DNA from: Drosophila persimilis | Lineage: Eukaryota; Arthropoda; Insecta; Diptera; Drosophilidae | Length of the DNA: 64,000 bases | Reading direction: 5' to 3' | NCBI RefSeq assembly: GCF_003286085.1 | Contig: NW_020825706.1 | Span: 2,356,001 to 2,420,000 of the forward strand | Shown here: in pieces, positions 48,001-53,911 of the stretch | How positions within the stretch are numbered: the stretch's first letter is position 1 | Layout of the letters: every line of letters starts with the position of its first letter | Notes under the pieces: model-generated | What the model was told of the DNA's origin: nothing | The model's input: the letters and a program-made list of their open reading frames with translations, nothing else | The model's database searches: none | Program-made: the position numbers and the translations under genes

Positions 48001-48374
48001 GATTCCCCCTATTTAAAGACCCCTCAAGCCACTCTTCGACCTCAAGCCACTGTAACATCTTGGTTTTGCCCCTCAAGGATAAACCCCAACTAAATGCCCC
48101 TCTGCGAATGGCACCCGCCTTTACTTTTCTTTGGCTTAAGACATTTACCAGAGAGAAAAACTTCATTTAAGTTGTGCAATTAATCTGGAAAGAAAATAAT
48201 GAAAATAAATGCCATTTTCTTTGCAGATCCGATTTGGAACACTTGCGCTCCGTATTCATGGCTGTGGAGAACGGGGATCTGGGTATGCTGAAATCGCTGG
48301 GCATCAAGGACTCGGAACTGGGGGATGTGAAATTCTTCTTGGAGAAGCTGGTGAATACCGGCTTCCTTGACTGA
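7170..48374 (+). CDS. Neuropeptide precursor, prohormone-4 / IDLSRF-like peptide family, with LDL-receptor class A domain
   Basis: Four coding exons (7170-7317, 36307-36435, 44564-44762, 48227-48374) with GT-AG junctions and phases 1, 1 and 2 give 207 aa. Residues 1-31 are a signal peptide with a His/Arg-rich start and a Leu-rich core. Residues 32-46, beginning IDLSRLYGHM, are a candidate secreted peptide ending at the dibasic site Lys47-Arg48. This matches the honeybee prohormone-4 peptide family (recognised from memory). Residues 52-90 form an LDLa module with six cysteines (52, 60, 66, 73, 79, 90) and calcium-ligand acids in the CDGAPDC...DGYDED segment. Lys94-Arg95 is a second dibasic site. 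Residues 96-207 are a conserved-looking helical tail without cysteines, ending at TGFLD. It should act extracellularly after processing in secretory cells, and no receptor is known to me. The introns are 29.0, 8.1 and 3.5 kb and host other genes. Confidence 0.88.
7618..7623 (-). terminator. Poly(A) signal (minus strand) for the acidic 88-aa ORF
   Basis: TTTATT on the plus strand reads AATAAA on the minus strand, about 100 bp downstream of the stop of the 7721-7987 ORF. It supports that ORF as an independent short transcript. Confidence 0.45.
7721..7987 (-). CDS. Small acidic hypothetical protein nested in intron 1 (88 aa)
   Basis: This is a single-exon frame antisense to the host gene, starting at an ATG after an A/T-rich leader and followed by AATAAA. 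The protein starts MPLELIPHWIERVEEPEEV, then is rich in Glu, Gln, Val and Asn with repeats such as VVAVQQEQNPVVVQNQEEQ, and ends NIYQNDLEANFMPL. It has no signal peptide, membrane segment or cysteine, and is probably partly disordered. I do not recognise it. Composition, the poly(A) signal and intronic location fit the many short, fast-evolving genes found in fly introns (inference). A chance frame remains possible, and the opposite strand is also open. Confidence 0.5.
   Translation of the reverse strand: MPLELIPHWIERVEEPEEVANVADVEDANPVVAVQQEQNPVVVQNQEEQNLPVPEQQPGNPWVEMEVDLDMVLFNIYQNDLEANFMPL
8870..8910 (+). promoter_or_regulatory. Candidate recursive-splicing (ratchet) site in the 29-kb intron
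   Basis: A pyrimidine-rich tract (CCTATTTTTTCCCCCATTTTT and onward to CGGTTGGCAG) is directly followed by GTGAAC, so a 3' splice site abuts a 5' splice site (CAG|GTGAAC at 8902-8904). Zero-length exons of this form are known in long Drosophila introns. The donor half is not the ideal GTAAGT, so this is only a candidate. Confidence 0.25.
9190..9214. repeat. (GA)n microsatellite
   Basis: An uninterrupted AG run of about 10 units is followed by AAAGAG. It could bind GAGA factor but has no visible promoter context. Confidence 0.8.
11838..11965 (+). repeat. 36-bp tandem repeat
   Basis: A 28-bp identical block beginning AAGCTGCCTAGAACTAACCG occurs at 11845-11872 and 11881-11908 (period 36). A degenerate third unit (CAGCTGCTCTGACCACCAG) lies at 11915-11938 and a partial fourth (CCTCCAGTTAG) follows. 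Confidence 0.8.
13426..13445 (+). repeat. Copy of the recurrent motif (TACTCATACGCCATGTTGG variant)
   Basis: A diverged member of the CATACGCC-containing motif set, just upstream of a TATA box at 13451. Confidence 0.35.
13451..13460 (+). promoter_or_regulatory. TATA-box promoter candidate inside intron 1
   Basis: TATATAAATA is followed by ACACGGTTACGGAGC and, about 45 bp on, TTTCATTAAC. This resembles a fly TATA promoter with an A-rich leader (to about 13550). It could drive the 82-aa coiled-coil ORF about 0.5 kb downstream or an internal neuropeptide transcript. The target is unresolved. Confidence 0.35.
13960..14208 (+). CDS. Small coiled-coil hypothetical protein nested in intron 1 (82 aa)
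   Basis: The frame starts at AACAAAAAATGG, a good fly initiation context, and is followed 60 bp after the stop by AATAAA (14268-14273). The product begins MEESAFDSDSAMLKELDNEL and is almost entirely a charged alpha-helix with heptad-like Leu/Ile spacing (about residues 12-78, for example LKELDNELIRLDQKI and LEVKRKIKESLNKFLEE). It has one Cys and no membrane segment. It is likely a small oligomerising coiled-coil protein. I do not recognise the family. An in-frame upstream open stretch (13723-13905) is separated by several stops and is not part of it. It sits in the same orientation as the host, so it needs its own promoter. Confidence 0.55.
   Translation: MEESAFDSDSAMLKELDNELIRLDQKIMAVKAKERYLNLMKMALLKNAAQKYQCHRAQLIQEALEVKRKIKESLNKFLEEIQ
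14268..14273 (+). terminator. Poly(A) signal of the 82-aa coiled-coil gene
   Basis: AATAAA lies 60 bp after the stop at 14208, followed by AT-rich sequence and GTGTATTTGATTGTT (about 14300), a plausible GU-rich downstream element. Confidence 0.5.
14280..16360. other. Intron 1 between the coiled-coil ORF and the hairpin region: no supported gene
   Basis: Only short overlapping frames are present. A degenerate repeat of about 25 bp (GGGAAAACTGTGCATC-like units, about 15495-15605) and an ATC trinucleotide run (about 15690-15705) are seen. Confidence 0.4.
15495..15605 (+). repeat. Degenerate tandem repeat of about 20-27 bp
   Basis: Five imperfect units share GGAAAACTGNGCATCRAAA. They were likely made by local slippage and give two overlapping spurious open frames. 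Confidence 0.6.
16366..16557. repeat. Local duplication bracketing a perfect 16-bp inverted repeat
   Basis: GGCGCTGTTAAAGT occurs at 16366-16379 and 16544-16557, each preceded by related AGCTGCT...ACGTA sequence. Between them the arms CACTAACCATACAGTA (16463-16478) and its exact reverse complement (16490-16505) are separated by 11 bp. The stem does not extend further, so a canonical microRNA precursor is unlikely. Confidence 0.75.
16823..17977 (-). CDS. Cysteine-rich, zinc-ribbon-like hypothetical protein nested antisense in intron 1 (384 aa)
   Basis: This is a single-exon gene, clearly more GC-rich than its surroundings, which favours real coding. The N-terminal region has a Cys/His cluster (Cys12, 16, 21, 36, 38). 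Residues 44-150 look globular with paired cysteines (66, 71; 91, 93). Residues 200-280 form a very basic segment with CxCCxC (212-217), CPYCC (243-247), CPKC (265-268) and CCC (275-277), suggesting zinc-ribbon or metal-cluster folding. An acidic stretch (338-349) and an Ala/Glu tail follow. There is no signal peptide or membrane helix, so it is probably intracellular, perhaps nucleic-acid or chromatin binding (inference). The first ATG of the frame is used, and Met7 is an alternative start. I do not recognise the family. Intronless, nested and Cys/Lys-rich genes of this kind are often male-germline genes in flies (inference). Confidence 0.8.
   Translation of the reverse strand: MQAHHAMPDFRCRNNCQHKECQRHAPLGIIDQHTQCKCLGEVNASSIFLENVLDLANTLAQIMITCGLHECKAKSTVDIITYAFLHYDQVCYCIDTTPKKRLRKEDLFHELGKKSLMNKVEAHLAYNIIKRGFKAFYYEPKAELTYDEQGRPSYNDECVWVHAARKTAESYARFDGLSCSDQLAYEAKIKIAYKKFYDRMQTRKRQPEGDDCNCCFCAKKRGHLVYAKEPVPCSTKKKPKHVCPYCCKKKQKKTYVHPARQPAKCPKCHKSRKFCCCTKLDFNLQWVRSIWERPDFNQYYKNEIAEIEDRLIKGSCWLPPEPLGELLGDEEGEEEEDDGHEMPPDTLLALAGKTPATIEAPAAEEAAEKVSEKGSVTSANAAEE
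20622..20668 (+). repeat. Two adjacent copies of the recurrent motif
   Basis: ATGCGCATACGTCTGC is followed directly by CATTACGCATACGCCACGTG and TGTGTG. The second copy contains a canonical CACGTG E-box, while other copies in the window have CCGTGT or CATGTG at that place. Confidence 0.5.
21150..21300 (+). repeat. Degenerate AGAAAAAGGGCA-type tandem repeat
   Basis: Units with CAGAAAAAGGGCA alternate with CATAAGTCAGAGATAT-like words about 5-6 times, with local exact reuse of GCAGTCATAAGTCAGA. This is a low-complexity slippage product. Confidence 0.6.
22428..22643 (+). CDS. Possible short secreted Cys-containing peptide (weak)
   Basis: Within a longer open frame (22323-22643), the part from AAGAATTGG onward encodes NWLLLLLVLTMLLVDYMDC, then AGYPGSASYFCGRVGCRP, and ends STCAWV. 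This looks like a signal peptide followed by a short Pro/Arg-rich mature chain with four to five cysteines, as in fly seminal-fluid peptides. The hydrophobic run lacks its own ATG at the expected place, so an upstream exon or a decayed start would be needed. Chance is a serious alternative. Confidence 0.2.
   Translation, partial: AKNWLLLLLVLTMLLVDYMDCTAGYPGSASYFCGRVGCRPLIRTRVPLPVPSAPSPRWFNIKVPLSTCAWV
25613..26726 (+). mobile_element. DINE-1/Helentron-type non-autonomous element, copy 1
   Basis: This 1.1-kb element is nearly identical along its length to 55302-56439. Subterminal inverted repeats TTATACCCGATACT (25662-25675) and AGTATCGGGTATAA (26709-26722) are exact. A GAGTTGC/GCAACTC palindrome lies near the left end (25633-25655). 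Three related internal blocks share TTTTCGTCCTTTGNGGGGGC (about 25926, 26066, 26399). A GGACGGACAGAC array lies at about 26538-26580, followed by TTGATGCTGATCAAGAATAT. It has no coding capacity. This structure is that of DINE-1/Helentron elements. Similarity to the obscura-group ISY/SGM elements is from memory. Confidence 0.85.
26538..26580. repeat. GGACAGAC microsatellite core of Helentron copy 1
   Basis: A run of GGACAGACGGACGGAC units, the variable internal array typical of DINE-1-like elements. Copy 2 has a longer version at about 56228-56293. Confidence 0.8.
27741..27936 (+). repeat. Exact 29-bp direct repeat, 167 bp apart
   Basis: The block starting CATGCCCAACCAGTGTTGTG and ending TAGCGCACA occurs at 27741-27769 and 27908-27936 without a mismatch. 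The 138 bp between are unrelated AT-rich sequence. Confidence 0.85.
28912..28942. repeat. (CA)n microsatellite
   Basis: A run of CACA units interrupted by ACACGCAC. Confidence 0.8.
30840..30860 (+). repeat. Copy of the recurrent motif (ATTGCGTATACGTCATGTGTG)
   Basis: Matches the 3920 and 4134 copies through GCGTATACG and then has TCATGTGTG in place of CCGTGTGTG. Same orientation as the others. Confidence 0.45.
32205..32227 (+). repeat. Copy of the recurrent motif (CGTTGCGCATACGACATGTG)
   Basis: Diverged copy with GCGCATACG in the core and ACATGTGTG after it, in the same orientation. Confidence 0.4.
32984..33012. repeat. (TG)n microsatellite
   Basis: About 14 uninterrupted TG units. Confidence 0.85.
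36307..36435 (+). CDS. Neuropeptide gene, coding exon 2 (LDL-receptor class A domain)
   Basis: The acceptor TATATTTGCAG ends at 36306. The first two bases complete Asp50. The exon encodes all six cysteines of the LDLa module and ends TGT ACG GCG G before the donor GTAAGT (36436). Length is 129 nt, phase 1 at both ends, so it could be skipped without a frameshift, giving a precursor without the LDLa domain. Confidence 0.9.
36436..38040. other. Intron 2, left part: no supported gene
   Basis: Contains a roughly 125-bp tandem duplication (36805-37040) and pyrimidine-rich stretches (37530-37700). Confidence 0.4.
36805..37040 (+). repeat. Tandem duplication with about 125-bp period
   Basis: GGAGAGGAATNANAGGAAAG, followed by GAATNCTTNAAAGGANGTAC and AGCTCTTNCAGGACTCTGCT, occurs at about 36807 and again at about 36932. 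Each copy is followed by AAAATTCATAGATT. The units differ at several sites. Confidence 0.75.
38041..38590 (+). repeat. Left copy of a diverged ~0.5-kb direct duplication
   Basis: Collinear matches to 41550-42085 include ACTCCTGATTGC, AGAAGTCAANGAAATTT, AAATCGGAAAAAAAA, TTGGACCATCTTTTNGGGGT and GCATACATTTT followed by an AAAAGTTTNAAAATG block. In this copy the TTGGACCATCTTTTCGGGGT segment and its preceding CCCATAAATTAA stretch are duplicated again (about 38409 and 38502). Confidence 0.7.
38701..38970 (-). CDS. Small hypothetical protein exon in the intron-2 insert (89 aa)
   Basis: On the minus strand, ATG (38970) is preceded by a textbook acceptor (TTTAATTTTTTTCAG then ATC), so an upstream noncoding exon is likely. 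The product begins MSFTTVPGRSHPVSVAPDIE and has a Val/Pro/Glu repeat (AEVPVVVPGEVPEVVAAQVP). It then has a basic tail (QQRKRHR) and ends CRDVTKIVFM. No domain is recognised. It may be a fragment of a larger or decayed gene, since another frame continues below it. No clear poly(A) signal follows. Confidence 0.35.
   Translation of the reverse strand: MSFTTVPGRSHPVSVAPDIEPEMVAAVLQGLRHGVVSAEVPVVVPGEVPEVVAAQVPANPDQQRKRHRPCVHDQGQAKRCRDVTKIVFM
40078..40093. promoter_or_regulatory. DRE-like promoter motifs in the intron-2 insert
   Basis: AATCGATAGTAATCGATATG contains two overlapping matches to the DREF site core (ATCGATA and ATCGATAT). DRE plus Motif 1 is the standard combination of fly housekeeping promoters. 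It could serve the minus-strand ORF at 38701-38970, about 1.1 kb away. Confidence 0.4.
40147..40320. other. GTTC/GAAC-rich stretch, possible DNA-transposon remnant
   Basis: AGTGCTGGGTAAAGATCGTTCA opens a stretch in which GTTC and its complement GAAC recur about ten times, ending AACAATGAACTAAAAAGAAC. The opening resembles hAT-type terminal sequences in general style. No partner terminus or target duplication was identified, so the assignment is weak. Confidence 0.2.
40344..40354 (+). promoter_or_regulatory. Motif 1-like promoter element (TGGTCACACAG)
   Basis: One mismatch from the Drosophila core-promoter Motif 1 (YGGTCACACTR) and about 260 bp from the DRE pair. No convincing coding region follows on the plus strand. 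Confidence 0.3.
40709..40714 (-). terminator. Poly(A) signal (minus strand) of the glycine-rich gene
   Basis: TTTATT on plus reads AATAAA on minus, only 6 bp after the TGA of the glycine-rich frame. Very short 3' UTRs occur in small fly genes. Confidence 0.4.
40721..41215 (-). CDS. Glycine-rich tandem-repeat protein nested in intron 2 (164 aa)
   Basis: The frame starts at ATG 41215 (MSNPLEESNRRVIAGG) and consists of Gly/Asp/Ser/Lys-rich blocks. Collagen-like GGKGGDGG and GKDGKDGEDGGSG stretches alternate with charged spacers (KETKDDPKAKDDKKSQEKE and KESKDDPKTKEDGKKSQ). The two spacer-plus-glycine units are clear internal repeats. There is no signal peptide or cysteine, and it is likely disordered. 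The alternative minus frame (to 40615) is longer but lacks an ATG until well inside and has a Met/Lys/Glu-rich shadow composition, so the Gly frame is preferred. A poly(A) signal follows at once. The family is not recognised. Confidence 0.6.
   Translation of the reverse strand: MSNPLEESNRRVIAGGSGTGGDGGHGGKGGGGGGGGGGRGGKGGDGGSSNKETKDDPKAKDDKKSQEKENDQRRGKDGKDGEDGGSGSGGKGGDGGGAKGGKGGEGGGNQKESKDDPKTKEDGKKSQDGKDGEDGGSGRGGKGGDGGSGGGGGGGGRDGGKGGD
41550..42085 (+). repeat. Right copy of the ~0.5-kb direct duplication
   Basis: Same order of blocks as 38041-38590: ACTCCTGATTGC, AGAGAAGTCAAAGAAATTT, GGGGTCTTAAAACT, CAAATCGGAAAAAAAA, TTGGACCATCTTTTAGGGGT, GCATACATTTTATCGGGGCT, AAAAGTTTAAAAATG. Divergence is substantial, with several indels. 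Confidence 0.7.
42281..42417 (+). repeat. 29-bp minisatellite (about 4.5 units)
   Basis: ATGCTACTGGTATTCCCTTT followed by GCCTCTCTC recurs with starts at 42303, 42332, 42361 and 42390, a strict 29-bp period. Decayed units lie at both ends. Confidence 0.85.
43396..43512 (+). repeat. Degenerate GACTGACTGAC / GACAGACAGAG repeat
   Basis: ACTGACTGACTGACTGACAG with related GAATGACAGACTGGAG and GAATGGCAGACAGAGTGAC words. This is simple-sequence slippage. Confidence 0.6.
44564..44762 (+). CDS. Neuropeptide gene, coding exon 3
   Basis: The acceptor CTTTTTTACAG ends at 44563 and the donor GTGAGTG starts at 44763. It encodes residues 93-159 (KRPPVEETASFLQSL through EDFGAALRLMR), including the second Lys-Arg pair and the first half of the helical tail. 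Entry is in phase 1 and exit in phase 2. Confidence 0.88.
44763..48226. other. Intron 3: no supported gene
   Basis: Holds a TCCTTG run (45015-45033), an AATAAT run (45950-45970), a long degenerate 31-bp minisatellite (46160-46515) and GT repeats (47525-47560). The minus-strand 124-aa frame at 47792-48166 has no supporting features. Confidence 0.4.
46160..46515 (+). repeat. Degenerate 31-bp minisatellite, 11 units
   Basis: TTTTGCCATTCACACNATTCG plus a variable tail recurs with unit starts at about 46174, 46205, 46238, 46277, 46307, 46337, 46368, 46399, 46430, 46461 and 46491. Nearly all spacings are 30-33 bp. Units are strongly diverged, so the array is old. Confidence 0.85.
48227..48374 (+). 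CDS. Neuropeptide gene, last coding exon
   Basis: The acceptor TTCTTTGCAG ends at 48226. The exon completes Arg159, encodes SDLEHLRSVF through LVNTGFLD (160-207) and stops at TGA 48372-48374. Pattern and frame continue exon 3 exactly. Confidence 0.9.
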
Positions 48375-51300
48375 GTAGCGCCAGATCCGGCTTCTGGATT
48401 TTATTATGCCCATGCACAGCCCATCAGTCCTAATTTCTATTCGTATTTGGGTACGCCCTATGATAATTACAATTATTAAATGCGAATGCACTCACCGAAA
48501 CACCCAACAACCACTCACCAAAACACTCATTTTCATTCCCATGCCATTAGATATTTTCTCAAACTTTCTTTATGCTTTCTGATTACTCTCTTCTCTCTTA
48601 AATCTCAATTTTCCTTTCCTTTGCTATAATTTTTTTAATTTTCCAAAACTATTTTATATTAAAACAACAAAAAAACCAAAAATCAAACAAAACCAAAAAC
48701 TAAAAAAAAAAATTGCAAAAAAGCCACCCAAAAAAAAATTATAAAAAAAAAGAAATTTAAAGATGTTAAAAATAGAAGAACAAATTCGGCTGCTTTCTCT
48801 TAAAATTTCAGCGCTTTTTCCTACACTTTCTCCTCGACTTTCTCTCTCTGAATATTTGTTGCAATTTCCATTGACGATCTATACATTTATTTTTGAGAAA
48901 ATCAGTGCGCAAATTTCAGTAAAAGAAAAACAAAACAACAAAAATCCTTCATGAGAACTAAATACCAAAAAAGAATAAAATATGGAAGCAGGATCGTTTG
49001 GCAAAAAAAGGAAAAACTTAAAGTAAAAACTATGAAAAAAAACTACAAAAAAAAATACAAAGAAAACAAAAAATACCTTTCTGAAACATATATACCATAT
49101 ATATTGAATATATTGATTTTTATTGATGTATATGTAATACTGTTTCAAGGCTTCTTAGATCCGTAAAGTAAACCTATGATCACTTATGGTATTCACGAAA
49201 CTAAAGTCCCTAAATGAGAAAAAAGGAAACCTCAATGCAAAAGACCTTCAGTAAAGAACCTTCCACTACAGAATCTTCTATGAACTTTTATTCACTCTTT
49301 TTTCCAAAATCTTAAACTAATATTAAAACTTGACAAATTTCTTTAGTTTTTAGTGTTTAAAAAAGTAGAAGAAAAAGCCCTGCAGCTAATCTACTAACCC
49401 CCCAAACAAAATAGTATGAGAAATACGAATATATTACGATATCTAGGTAGATATATATCCCATATAGTATATCCAAATGTCGAGCTACTGTGCAAAAAAT
49501 AGAGGGGAAAAGGGAAAAATACATTACGGAAACCGTTTTGAGTTGCATAATTCACGAGATAAAATATATTTATGTGTGTCTAAAAAATATAATAAACGAA
49601 AACTTACGAATATATATTCCATAAAAAACTCAAACTTTACTCAAATTCTTAACAAACATATTTCTTAGAAAAAAAAAACATTACAGAAAAAACACCGACA
49701 ATTTGTAACCAAAATGAGATTCGAACAATATTTTGAGAGCCAATTTCTGTTCAACCAAAAACTGACCCAAAAACATTTGGAAACTAACTTGAAGAAAATC
49801 ATACAGAAATTGGTTCTCAAAAAAAAAACACACTCACACAAAACACTTTTCTTTCTAGTTCTAAGAAAAGTCTATTATTCCTTAAAATTATTTCAAAAAT
49901 GGAGCACGGAATTGTTGAAAAGAAAACTATAAAACAATGGAAAACAGAAAATTTGAGTAAAGTGAGGATTAGAAAACGAAACCCAACGTTGAAATGGAAA
50001 TGGAAGGAAAATTTTAATGGAGTTATAAGTACCTTGAATTAGCTGATAGATCAGAACCACTAAAGTTATTTATTCGAGAAAACTTTTTATCAAATATAGT
50101 TGTCTATTAAATAATATTTATAAAAAATACTTAATCAAATAAAACACTTAAGCAAATCAAGAGTAACTATTACCAGAAGAAAGAACCGATTAAAACTGAT
50201 CCATTGAAATATATATACATGATATATATGGTATATACGAGTGTTAAAGGCCCCATGTAAATAAAGAGAAGACAAACTACGAAATTCCATAATCGATGCA
50301 AATGATTTAAGAATGGAAAACCGAAGGAAAAGCTGAAGGAAACCGAAGAAAACCACAAAAAAACCGAAAAAAACCAAAAGTGATAATTTTGTGTTTTTTC
50401 TTTGGTTTATTTTCAACTTAATTGAAACTTAAAATAAACTATAAAAAAGCAAAGATGAAAATCTACAAAAAATAAATGTTTTCACTTTGTGAATATTTTT
50501 GAACAATTTTTAAAAAATATATACAATACAAATTGTAAGCCACGGAAAAACTATATCGCAAAACATATCAGCAGATCTGATCAGATCAAGAAAATTATAT
50601 GGTAATACAAAATATATGCAAACATATCAAGTAAAAAACACAAACAACAAAAAACATATCAAATATGAAGTGGAAAAAAGATGAAGAAAAACTTAAAAAT
50701 CAAATAAAATTAAGCGAAATACGAATATATTTATGAGTAAAAAACACACCAACGGAGATTTCTTAATCAACAATTTTGATTAGATTAGATTCATAATTTC
50801 TAATGATATTTGTATTAGTTTTTGTTCTTTATAAAACATTTGTAACTTGTTTCAGGGTTTTAAACCAAAACTGACCCATTGAACTCTTAAAATCCTGAAA
50901 CAATTCTACAAAAATTTACCAGAAATATAATTTATAATACTAAAACAAAAAACATAAAACTTAACAGCTTTTTAATTTATAATTTAAGATTTCTTTTTAC
51001 TTTTCGAATGATTTCCCTTGACTTTAAGTTGCATGAAAAACTAGCAATGTTACCACCAAAACAAAAAACAGTAACAGATACACCAGAAAATAGTTGAAAA
51101 ATATAGAAATATATACATACATATCTTAAAGAGGAAACACACACTAAAAACGTAGAATGCAGAAAATAGACAGATAGCAAAGAACAAGATACTACTCGTA
51201 CTCCAAAAAAAGCAAACAAGAGACAAAATTGCTCTTCAAAAATCAAACAAAAAAAGGTATATTATATTCATAATTATATACGAAAATATACATACATTTA

Positions 51301-51465
51301 ATGTTTGAAAATACACTACAAGAAGAACTACATACTATACAAGAAATCTATGTGTTATAGAAAATATAGATTACAATTCAACAACAAACAAACAAAACAT
51401 TCAAGAAACCAACAGAACAGATGAAAAAACTAACTTAAATAAACATTTTTAACATTCCAATGAAG
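48375..51465 (+). other. A-rich region, probable long 3' UTR of the neuropeptide gene
   Basis: The plus strand is strikingly A-rich (many AAAAC, AAACAAAA and AAATATA words) and gene-free up to AATAAA at 51438-51443, which is followed by the GU-rich TTTGGTGTGCTGTTTT. Several internal AATAAA words (for example near 48976 and 50261) could give shorter forms. Long A/U-rich 3' UTRs are typical of fly neural transcripts. The extent is inferred from composition. Confidence 0.4.
51438..51443 (+). terminator. Distal poly(A) signal candidate of the neuropeptide gene
   Basis: AATAAA with a GU-rich element 30-45 bp downstream (TTTCTTTGGTGTGCTG), after which the A-rich composition ends. Confidence 0.45.
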
Positions 51466-52750
51466 CTATTTCTTTGGTGTGCTGTTTTAAAAACAAAAAA
51501 ACAAAAGAACGAAAACGAAATATGAAATTGTGTTTTTATTTGGGGAAAGGAATGGAAAAAATTCTCTGGTAAATTCACGTAACTTCGAAGAGAGACCTAC
51601 ATACAGTCCCTTTTGGTATTTCAGAAATGAATGGAAAATTATATTCCATTGGTAACTTTATGGAGAAATTATGGTTCACTCTTTGAGGAATAAAATATCA
51701 CTGCTTAAGGGGATTTTTTATGACTTTTTCCTACCTCAAGAGACATTCTGCTTCCAAAGATAAGTCCCAGGTCTCTGGCATTTCCTATACAGATACGAAT
51801 CATATTGAGGAAGTCATCTAGAGACATATATAGATAAAGACTTTAGACCCTCAACGCTCTATTTTCTCACCCCACAGTCGTAATATTTGTGTTTTTATTA
51901 TACGACTGAAGTGCATTAATTAATTGAAGGAATTTTTTTTGGGGAAATACTAGGCGACGGTCGCATATCTTGACTTGTGTTCTACCTGAGCGATAAGATA
52001 CATATACATACAATATATGTCTCTCTCCATCTCTTTCCAGCGATTACTTTCGCTGGAGAGGGAGCTACAGATAGCACGCGCCGCTCCTCTCACTGCAAAT
52101 ACGAATACGACATGGAATGAATGTCTTTATATTCTAATCAGAGAACCTAGAATGTAGATTTGTTGTTGCCGATAGCCATTATTTGCTCTTGATTAGCCAG
52201 AAAAAACTCTGCCTCTCTGGGTTCTATGGAGAGACCTTAGTCGTGTTTTAGTCGGAAGTCGGTGCGGAAGGTCTCGAAGAGTCGTCTGCGATTCGGTTTT
52301 TTGGGTACGGGCAATCCCTTAAGTGGTTTCCACTTAACATATTAGAAGAAACCTCATAAAGATAGTGCAATTTTGTGGATGGAATCATTTTTCTATATTC
52401 CCTTAAGTGCCTGTGACTCCATACGATTCGGTTACGTATAGTAATACCAATAAATATCATCAATTTCGATGGCCAGACTGCTTGGGAGTACCCTTGAGGA
52501 CTTCTCATCTATTGCAATCTCCTTATCCGACTTGTGATAATGCAATTTTGGGAAATATTCACCTGCTGATATCGTATATTTCACTGGTGCCTAAAAGTTT
52601 GCTATAGTGCTCCTCCAATAAATTGCCGAAATCCCAACTGAAAAAGTGAATAAGAATTCCCCAAAAAGTGTTCTAGAAAGTGACCTTTGGGTCATACAAA
52701 AAGTGAACCATAATTCCCAAAGAAAAATTAATCTATAAGTTCCTGAAAAA
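51466..52750. other. Intergenic DNA and probable 5' leader of the right-hand gene
   Basis: No supported ORF. GA/CT-rich sequence at 52020-52100 and an initiator-like TTTTAGTCGG near 52250, followed by CGGAAGTCGGTGCGGAAG, are plausible promoter elements for the exon at 52751. Confidence 0.35.
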
Positions 52751-52868
52751 ATGCACAATGCCAGCGATTATGATTCGGTTTACAGCGAAGAGGATTACCA
52801 GAACACCGTCCAAGGAGCCATAACACCTCCACTGATGGACTACGAAGAGTTCCGAGTGAAAACCATGG
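52751..52868 (+). CDS. Alternative first coding exon A of the right-hand gene (partial gene)
   Basis: The frame starts at CTGAAAAAATGC and encodes 39 residues beginning MHNASDYDSVYSEEDYQN and ending YEEFRVKTM. It then reads G into the donor GTAAGAAG (52869), phase 1. The peptide is acidic, Tyr/Ser-rich and polar without a signal sequence, so it looks like the N-terminus of an intracellular protein. The open frame past the donor (to 52975) changes composition and is treated as intron. Downstream exons are outside the window and the gene is not recognised. Confidence 0.6.
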
Positions 52869-53896
52869 GTAAGAAGTCTCTGACTACAGGGTATTACCGT
52901 CTCTCGGGGACGTCTAACCCCTTATCTAGTGTTTGTTATGGGATTTTCTACCCACGAATTCTGTTCAAGATATGAGAACTTTGATAAAATGCCATTGCGG
53001 AACGAAATTTTTTGCGAATCGGGGTGTAGATCTACAAAAACAGTAGCGGAGGCGGTATATTTTCTGAGGGGTGTCGAAAATCATTAAAAAAATATAAGTA
53101 AAACTCCATAAATACCTTATTTACAGAATATTCCAGGTGCGTGATAGTATAGACCTTAATGTTTACATCACAGACCCATATCTTGACCCTTTAAAGCCCA
53201 TCGTTTATTGATAATAATTAATTAAGCCCATCAATTCTCACTTTAATTAAAATGAAGGCCACAATTCCAATCAGAGCGATCATTTGATCTCTTCAATTTA
53301 TTCCCATTCGATTCCACTCTCTTACAAACTTCTCTCTCTCTCGCACTCTCTTTCTGATACAAATGGAAATGAAACATTTAGAGCGCGCTCTCTCTTAATC
53401 GGTAAAACTCATTCCAATTACAAGCTAGATTCTAAAAATATATACCAAAATTGGCTAAAATCGAAAATAAATAAGCTTACCTAAGCATTTGTAAAATGTT
53501 GTAATAAATTCCACTAAATAAAAGCTATTTTACGACAAGCAAGGTTCCAATCGGACGCCTACTCACTACTGCGCTGGCGCGCGCGAGCAACGAGAACGAT
53601 TAACCTATTATAAGCCAAGGGGGTATTTCAATTTTCCACCGAAAATACTGACAATTTAATCATTTTAGCGCAGTTCAGGTGAAAGACATAGTGGTTTTTT
53701 TAAAGTTCAGAGGAAATATGACATGGATCTACAAGAAGAATTAACAATCGCTAATATTTTCCGTCATTTACCTCATGTAGTTGAAGTATTTAAATAGAGG
53801 GGGCTTAAGTGGGTTAAGTATAGTGCTGGTAAGGAACCAAAAATGAAACAAAAACAATAGTAACAGGAAAACAAGTCAAGTGTTTAAAATAAGCCG

Positions 53897-53911
53897 CTCG
53901 CGCGCGCGCGC
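53897..53911. repeat. Alternating CG tract
   Basis: CTCGCGCGCGCGCGC within AT-rich DNA, with a shorter relative (GGCGCGCGCGAGCAAC) at about 53575-53590. Alternating CG of this kind can adopt Z-DNA. Confidence 0.6.
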
